Origin: Citrobacter freundii ATCC 8090 = MTCC 1658 = NBRC 12681
GTDB taxonomy: Bacteria; Pseudomonadota; Gammaproteobacteria; Enterobacterales; Enterobacteriaceae
Direction: 5' to 3'
DNA length: 64,000 nt
Assembly: GCF_011064845.1 (NCBI RefSeq)
Contig: NZ_CP049015.1
Coordinates: forward strand, 806,001 to 870,000
The position numbers and the translations under genes are program-made. The notes beneath the pieces were generated by a model. That model saw only the letters and a program-made list of their open reading frames with translations. It made no database searches and was not told where the DNA came from. The first letter of the stretch is position 1. Every line of letters begins with the position of its first letter. Of the stretch, positions 59,694 through 64,000 are shown in pieces.

Positions 59694-60488
59694 TCAGGGC
59701 GCTACGGGCTGCCAGGTTTTATCCGGATGGAATGTGGTTAACACCTGTGCTTTTTGCTGAGAATCAACGCCGAGATCGGCCTGATAGACTTTATCATCAC
59801 CGTTAATCATAAAACTCATCACGCCGGTGTGATCATAGCTAACAGGCCAGGCCACCATGGCAAAACCGCTGGTTTTGTCGGGAAGGATACGAAAATGATA
59901 GCCGTGATAGCCCGTGCCAGGTTCCTGTGGACTAAAGGCCGGACCGAGCGGGCTTGGCGCTTCGCCGGGCGAAACAGGCCAGTACAGACCATCCTTTTTC
60001 CCTTCAGAACTGACAATCTTTTGCGCGTATTTCTGGTTCATCGCAAAATAGCTCTGCTGGGCGTCTACATAAGCGTGTAACGCCTCGATAGCCGCGAGTT
60101 CGTTACGTCCAATCTCACGGGTCAGGATCTCTTCGGCCGCTTCCTTGATATCAAATTGCCAGCCTGAAGCGTTTTTGACGACCGGGATTGGCAGTTGCCA
60201 GTCGCTATCCCCGACCACCAGATGCGCGGTATTGCCGTCGACAACGGTATTATGGCGAACCTTCCAGTCGCGCAGGAAACGATCAACCGCATCAGGATCG
60301 ACGCCTTCTGGCGGTAGAAAATCACGCCAGTTTTCCCCGAGCAGGTTGCTCATTGCACTTTCATTTTGCTCACTAATCGCGTTTGCCAGCGCATCGGTCG
60401 CCTGGTCTGGTGTGCTGAAGGATTGTTGTGCCATCGCGGCAGCCGAAACCATGAACAACACCATTCCACTGAGTAGTTTATTTTTCAT
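59694..60488 (-). CDS. DUF2950 family exported protein
   Basis: A 264-residue protein with a signal peptide (MKNKLLSGMVLFMVSAAAMA, cleavage before QQSF), so periplasmic. The body matches the DUF2950 family by segments such as FSTPDQATDALANAI, FLPPEGVDPDAVDRFL and GYHGYHFRILP. ATG 60488 is chosen at the signal peptide rather than the frame start at 60530. Function unknown; it follows the DUF3300 gene by 10 bp, and such pairs are common neighbours in proteobacteria. Confidence 0.8.
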   Translation of the reverse strand: MKNKLLSGMVLFMVSAAAMAQQSFSTPDQATDALANAISEQNESAMSNLLGENWRDFLPPEGVDPDAVDRFLRDWKVRHNTVVDGNTAHLVVGDSDWQLPIPVVKNASGWQFDIKEAAEEILTREIGRNELAAIEALHAYVDAQQSYFAMNQKYAQKIVSSEGKKDGLYWPVSPGEAPSPLGPAFSPQEPGTGYHGYHFRILPDKTSGFAMVAWPVSYDHTGVMSFMINGDDKVYQADLGVDSQQKAQVLTTFHPDKTWQPVAP

Positions 60489-60498
60489 GTCGGTTCCC

Positions 60499-62076
60499 TT
60501 AACGATGACGGAATTCACGGTGTTCAGCACGCCCGCCAGAAGGCTGGCGCGATGGCTGATTACGGGCGACCTGCCGGCTCTGTGCCCCCCGCTGTTGCTG
60601 CGCCTGCCAGTTGGCGGAGCGACTGTCGTTCCCGCTCAGCGCATTGGCGCGTGGCTGGCTGGTCCGTTGTTGAAGATTGCGCTGCTGCGCCGGTTGCGTG
60701 ACCCGTTTCTCCTGTCGCTGGGCGACTGCCTGACGATTCTCACGTTGCTGTGTGCTTGTCCGTTTCGCGGTTTGCGGTTTGGTATCGTAACCACGGTAGT
60801 TATTACGTTGGGAAATTTGCTTCAGCTGTTGGCTGGATGCCTGACGCTGGGCGTCTTTCGTGCCCGTACGCGCCGTCTGCGGGAATGTTTTTCCCGTTGA
60901 TTTTTCCATTTGGCTCATCGCAGCCTGGCGTTGGCTATCACGGTTGACCGGTCTTTGCTGGGTTGAACTTAAACCTGTAGCCGTGTTAGTGGAGTGGAAG
61001 CGGTTATTGAGCTGGTTATTTGGGTATGGCACACCCTCACGATAGGCCGGGTTGTGCTGCCAGGTACGGTTGGCGTCTGTCAGTCGTTGCCCACTGATTT
61101 TATTAAAGTTATCAACGTTAATATTGATGTTGTTATCACCATTACGGTTATAGCCGCCATGGTTATCCCAGTCATCATTATGATGGTGATCGTCGTCGTC
61201 ATCCCAGTCGATGTTGCTGAAGATGGCATAAGTTGTGGCAACACCGAGGCTGAAGCCTAAACCATTAACGAAGCTGTTACCAAACTGCTCACCGGGCGTT
61301 GGCGGCAGATAGGTTGGCGGATAGGCGGTGTTCGGCCAGGTACCGTAAACCGTATTCGGGTTATAGGTAGGAACGTACACCACCTGCGGATCGGCGGATT
61401 CAATTTTGATTACCGTTGGAGCCGGTGGGGCCGTCGATTGAACTGTTACTCCTTCTTGAGTTTGGGTACGAGGAGGAGGCACATTTTTCACACTCGTGGT
61501 GACTGTCTGCTGCGGTGTCGATTGCAACGCACCGGTCTGTTGCGCCAGTGCACGCAGGCGTTGAACGGAATCCATAACATCTTTTGGCTGCGCAAGGAAA
61601 GCATCGCCCAGACTTTGTACCCACGGCGGATTTTCACCCATCAGCGACATCAACTGAGGAAAGGCGACCAGCGATTTCACGCTGGGATCCCAGGGCTGGC
61701 TGGCAACGGCCTGAATGGCGGCATCGCCCTGCATTTTGGGATTGTCTTTTGACCACTGTGCGGCCTGGATGACGTTAGCCGGATAGGTTGAGGCCATCAA
61801 AATTTGCGACAGCAGCGAGTCTGGATAGAGTGCGATAGGTGCAACCCACTGATCGATTTGTGCTGCCGAGTAGGTTGGTGCCACGACGGGCGCTGTTTGG
61901 TCGGCCGGGGCAGGGGCCGCTATTGGCGCTGGAGCCGGTGCTGACGGTTGCTGTGCAACGGGGGCCGGAGCCGCAGGCTCCGTAGCACGACTTTTAACGA
62001 ACATCACGCCTGAGGCGGCAAACAGCCCGACACTGCACAAAAGGACAAGCAGATGTGGCTTAAGGGGCAACTTCAT
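60499..62076 (-). CDS. yacH: DUF3300 family protein (YacH-like)
   Basis: A 525-residue protein of unknown function in the position of E. coli yacH (617 residues, also DUF3300). Residues 8-28 form a membrane anchor or signal. A Pro/Ala-rich stretch follows (34-68), then the DUF3300 domain (about 70-290, with QWVAPIALYPDSLLSQILMASTYP and VVYVPTYNPNTVYG). An Asp/His cluster comes at 289-308 and a Gln/Arg/Ser-rich tail to the end. Start ATG 62076. The orthology is by domain and position; the low-complexity parts differ freely. Confidence 0.75.
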   Translation of the reverse strand: MKLPLKPHLLVLLCSVGLFAASGVMFVKSRATEPAAPAPVAQQPSAPAPAPIAAPAPADQTAPVVAPTYSAAQIDQWVAPIALYPDSLLSQILMASTYPANVIQAAQWSKDNPKMQGDAAIQAVASQPWDPSVKSLVAFPQLMSLMGENPPWVQSLGDAFLAQPKDVMDSVQRLRALAQQTGALQSTPQQTVTTSVKNVPPPRTQTQEGVTVQSTAPPAPTVIKIESADPQVVYVPTYNPNTVYGTWPNTAYPPTYLPPTPGEQFGNSFVNGLGFSLGVATTYAIFSNIDWDDDDDHHHNDDWDNHGGYNRNGDNNININVDNFNKISGQRLTDANRTWQHNPAYREGVPYPNNQLNNRFHSTNTATGLSSTQQRPVNRDSQRQAAMSQMEKSTGKTFPQTARTGTKDAQRQASSQQLKQISQRNNYRGYDTKPQTAKRTSTQQRENRQAVAQRQEKRVTQPAQQRNLQQRTSQPRANALSGNDSRSANWQAQQQRGAQSRQVARNQPSRQPSGGRAEHREFRHR

Positions 62077-62524
62077 AAAATGACTCCAACGAGACAAGCG
62101 CTGTGCCGTGAGGCGTTCCTGTTGCCGCGAGTATTATTCACCCGTGTTAGACAGTTTTGACTTTTATTGGGGATTCACCCGGTAGGTCCGGAAAAAGAGT
62201 GTGAGGATTTATTACACAATTATATCTGATGGCTGAAAAGTCGCTGGAAAATCCAGCATCTCGCGCTTGAAAATCAACCGTTTCAGGGTGGTTTTAGGTA
62301 GCCTGAATTGCGTTCCTCCTTGCCGCTACACCATTCTTAACGATTCAGCCAATTTTTTATGTTGCTTTTTTGTAAACGGATTAACACTTAATGAAAATCC
62401 TGTTATTGTGCCTTATGCGGTACCGGGCATTTACCCTACTAACTACTGTCTCACAGGAGCGTGAAGAGAATCGCCCATCTACAAAAGCGCCGCATTATGA
62501 CAATGAGAGCGAGGAGATATCGTC
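62077..62524. promoter_or_regulatory. acnB upstream region with candidate Cra site
   Basis: About 450 bp without a gene between the divergent yacH-like gene and acnB. On the minus strand 62285-62274 reads TGAAACGGTTGA, close to the Cra consensus. acnB is reported to be controlled by CRP, ArcA, Fis and Cra in E. coli. A 65-codon frame at 62267-62464 has no support. The final site is GAGCGAGGAG before the GTG start. Confidence 0.4.
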
Positions 62525-64000
62525 GTGCTAGAAGAATACCGTAAGCACGTAGCTGAGCGTGCTGCCCAGGGGATTGTGCCAAAACCTTTAGACGCAACCC
62601 AAATGGCCGCACTTGTCGAGCTGCTGAAGACCCCGCCTGTGGGCGAAGAAGAATTCCTGTTAGACCTGTTGATCAACCGTGTTCCTCCTGGCGTAGATGA
62701 AGCCGCTTATGTTAAAGCTGGTTTTCTCGCTGCCGTCGCGAAAGGCGACACCACCTCCCCGCTGGTTACTCCAGAAAAAGCCATTGAACTGCTGGGCACC
62801 ATGCAGGGTGGTTACAACATTCATCCGCTGATCGACGCGCTGGATGACGCCAAACTGGCACCGATTGCCGCCAAAGCGCTCTCTTCAACGCTGCTGATGT
62901 TCGATAACTTCTACGATGTGGAAGAAAAAGCCAAAGCGGGCAACGAATATGCGAAGCAGGTAATGCAATCCTGGGCCGATGCCGAATGGTTCCTGAACCG
63001 TCCGGCTCTGGCTGAAAAAATCACCGTTACCGTCTTTAAAGTGACCGGTGAAACCAACACCGATGACCTTTCTCCGGCACCGGACGCATGGTCCCGCCCA
63101 GATATCCCGCTGCACGCGCTGGCGATGCTGAAAAACGCCCGTGAAGGTATCGAACCGGATCAGCCGGGCGTAGTTGGCCCGATCAAACAGATCGAAGAAT
63201 TGCAGAAAAAAGGTTACCCGCTGGCTTATGTGGGTGATGTTGTCGGTACCGGTTCTTCGCGTAAATCCGCGACCAACTCCGTGCTGTGGTTCATGGGTGA
63301 CGACATTCCTCATGTGCCGAACAAGCGCGGCGGCGGCCTGTGCCTCGGCGGCAAAATTGCACCTATCTTCTTCAACACCATGGAAGATGCGGGCGCACTG
63401 CCGATTGAAGTGGACGTGTCGAACATGAACATGGGCGACGTGATTGACGTTTACCCGTTCAAAGGCGAAGTACGCAACCACGAAACAGGCGAACTGCTGG
63501 CCAGCTTTGAGCTGAAAACCGATGTCCTGATCGACGAAGTACGTGCCGGTGGTCGTATTCCGTTGATCATCGGTCGTGGCCTGACCACCAAAGCGCGCGA
63601 AGCGCTGGGTCTGCCGCACTCAGACGTCTTCCGTCAGGCGAAAGACGTGGCGGAAAGCAGCCGTGGCTTCTCCCTGGCACAGAAAATGGTTGGCCGCGCC
63701 TGCGGCGTGAAAGGTATCCGTCCGGGCGCGTACTGCGAACCGAAGATGACCTCCGTGGGATCTCAGGATACCACCGGTCCAATGACCCGTGACGAACTGA
63801 AAGACCTGGCGTGCCTGGGCTTCTCAGCTGACCTGGTGATGCAGTCCTTCTGTCACACCGCTGCCTATCCGAAGCCGGTTGACGTGACCACGCACCACAC
63901 GCTGCCAGACTTCATCATGAACCGTGGTGGTGTTTCCCTGCGTCCGGGCGATGGTGTTATCCACTCCTGGCTGAACCGTATGCTGCTGCCGGATACCGTA
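62525..64000 (+). CDS. acnB: Aconitate hydratase B (N-terminal 492 codons, cut by window edge)
   Basis: AcnB is the main citrate-cycle aconitase of enterics and a bifunctional 2-methylisocitrate dehydratase; the apo form binds mRNA. The start is GTG 62525 (VLEEYRKHVAERAAQG), as in E. coli. The visible part holds the HEAT-like domain (1-160), the swivel domain with GTGSSRKSATNSVLW, and the start of the catalytic domains (SQDTTGPMTRDELKDL). The iron-sulfur cysteines lie beyond base 64000. Of about 865 residues, 492 are in the window. Confidence 0.97.
   Translation, partial: MLEEYRKHVAERAAQGIVPKPLDATQMAALVELLKTPPVGEEEFLLDLLINRVPPGVDEAAYVKAGFLAAVAKGDTTSPLVTPEKAIELLGTMQGGYNIHPLIDALDDAKLAPIAAKALSSTLLMFDNFYDVEEKAKAGNEYAKQVMQSWADAEWFLNRPALAEKITVTVFKVTGETNTDDLSPAPDAWSRPDIPLHALAMLKNAREGIEPDQPGVVGPIKQIEELQKKGYPLAYVGDVVGTGSSRKSATNSVLWFMGDDIPHVPNKRGGGLCLGGKIAPIFFNTMEDAGALPIEVDVSNMNMGDVIDVYPFKGEVRNHETGELLASFELKTDVLIDEVRAGGRIPLIIGRGLTTKAREALGLPHSDVFRQAKDVAESSRGFSLAQKMVGRACGVKGIRPGAYCEPKMTSVGSQDTTGPMTRDELKDLACLGFSADLVMQSFCHTAAYPKPVDVTTHHTLPDFIMNRGGVSLRPGDGVIHSWLNRMLLPDTV

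Noticed and set aside
62267..62464. A 65-codon frame upstream of acnB
   Set aside because: Lies in the acnB control region, no recognisable protein; Cys-rich random translation.

Overview
The window is chromosomal DNA of a gamma-proteobacterium of the family Enterobacteriaceae. It is most likely a member of the Citrobacter freundii complex. The gene order sgrR-setA-leu-leuO-ilvIH-cra-dcw cluster-secMA-mutT-guaC-hof/ppd-nadC-ampDE-aroP-pdhR-aceEF-lpd-acnB is the classical Escherichia/Salmonella/Citrobacter backbone. The 187-residue AmpD, with its C-terminal extension, matches the C. freundii protein as I remember it. The species call is inference from remembered sequences; no search was run.

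Layout. 1-2277 is the glucose-phosphate stress locus: sgrR (cut by the left edge), the small RNA SgrS with the SgrT peptide, and setA. SgrS is split by a 266-bp inverted-repeat element. 2278-5737 is an accessory cassette: an IdnO-like ketogluconate reductase, an MFS sugar-acid transporter and an IdnR/GntR-like LacI-family repressor, with operators and a CRP box upstream. 5783-10705 is the leuLABCD attenuator operon on the minus strand. LeuO (11296-12243), ilvIH (12562-14780) and cra (14961-15965) follow. 16498-33404 is the division and cell wall cluster from mraZ to ftsZ, then lpxC, secM, secA and mutT up to 38422. yacG-zapD-coaE (minus), guaC (plus), hofC-hofB-ppdD and nadC (minus), and ampD-ampE (plus) run to 47064. 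A GPH transporter plus GH43 glycosidase pair (47157-49513) and aroP (49671-51044) lie on the minus strand. The pyruvate dehydrogenase operon pdhR-aceE-aceF-lpd spans 51609-58704. A chromosomal TraT lipoprotein, a DUF2950/DUF3300 pair and the first 492 codons of acnB complete the window.

How the parts work together. leu and ilvIH supply branched-chain amino acids, with LeuO between them. The dcw cluster holds the cytoplasmic murein-precursor enzymes plus most divisome proteins, transcribed as one overlapping series from the MraZ-controlled Pmra. SecM senses export and tunes secA. AmpD and AmpE belong to murein recycling and, in Citrobacter, to beta-lactamase induction. PdhR, AceEF and Lpd feed acetyl-CoA to the citrate cycle, of which AcnB is a member. 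REP-type palindromes sit at many gene ends.

Most of the window is ordinary core genome with intact full-length genes. The items most worth a second look are the structured element inside SgrS, the idn-like cassette with a swapped transporter, the orphan traT, and a long wobble-compensated hairpin between pdhR and aceE. I found no tRNA or rRNA gene, CRISPR array, integrase or full insertion sequence.
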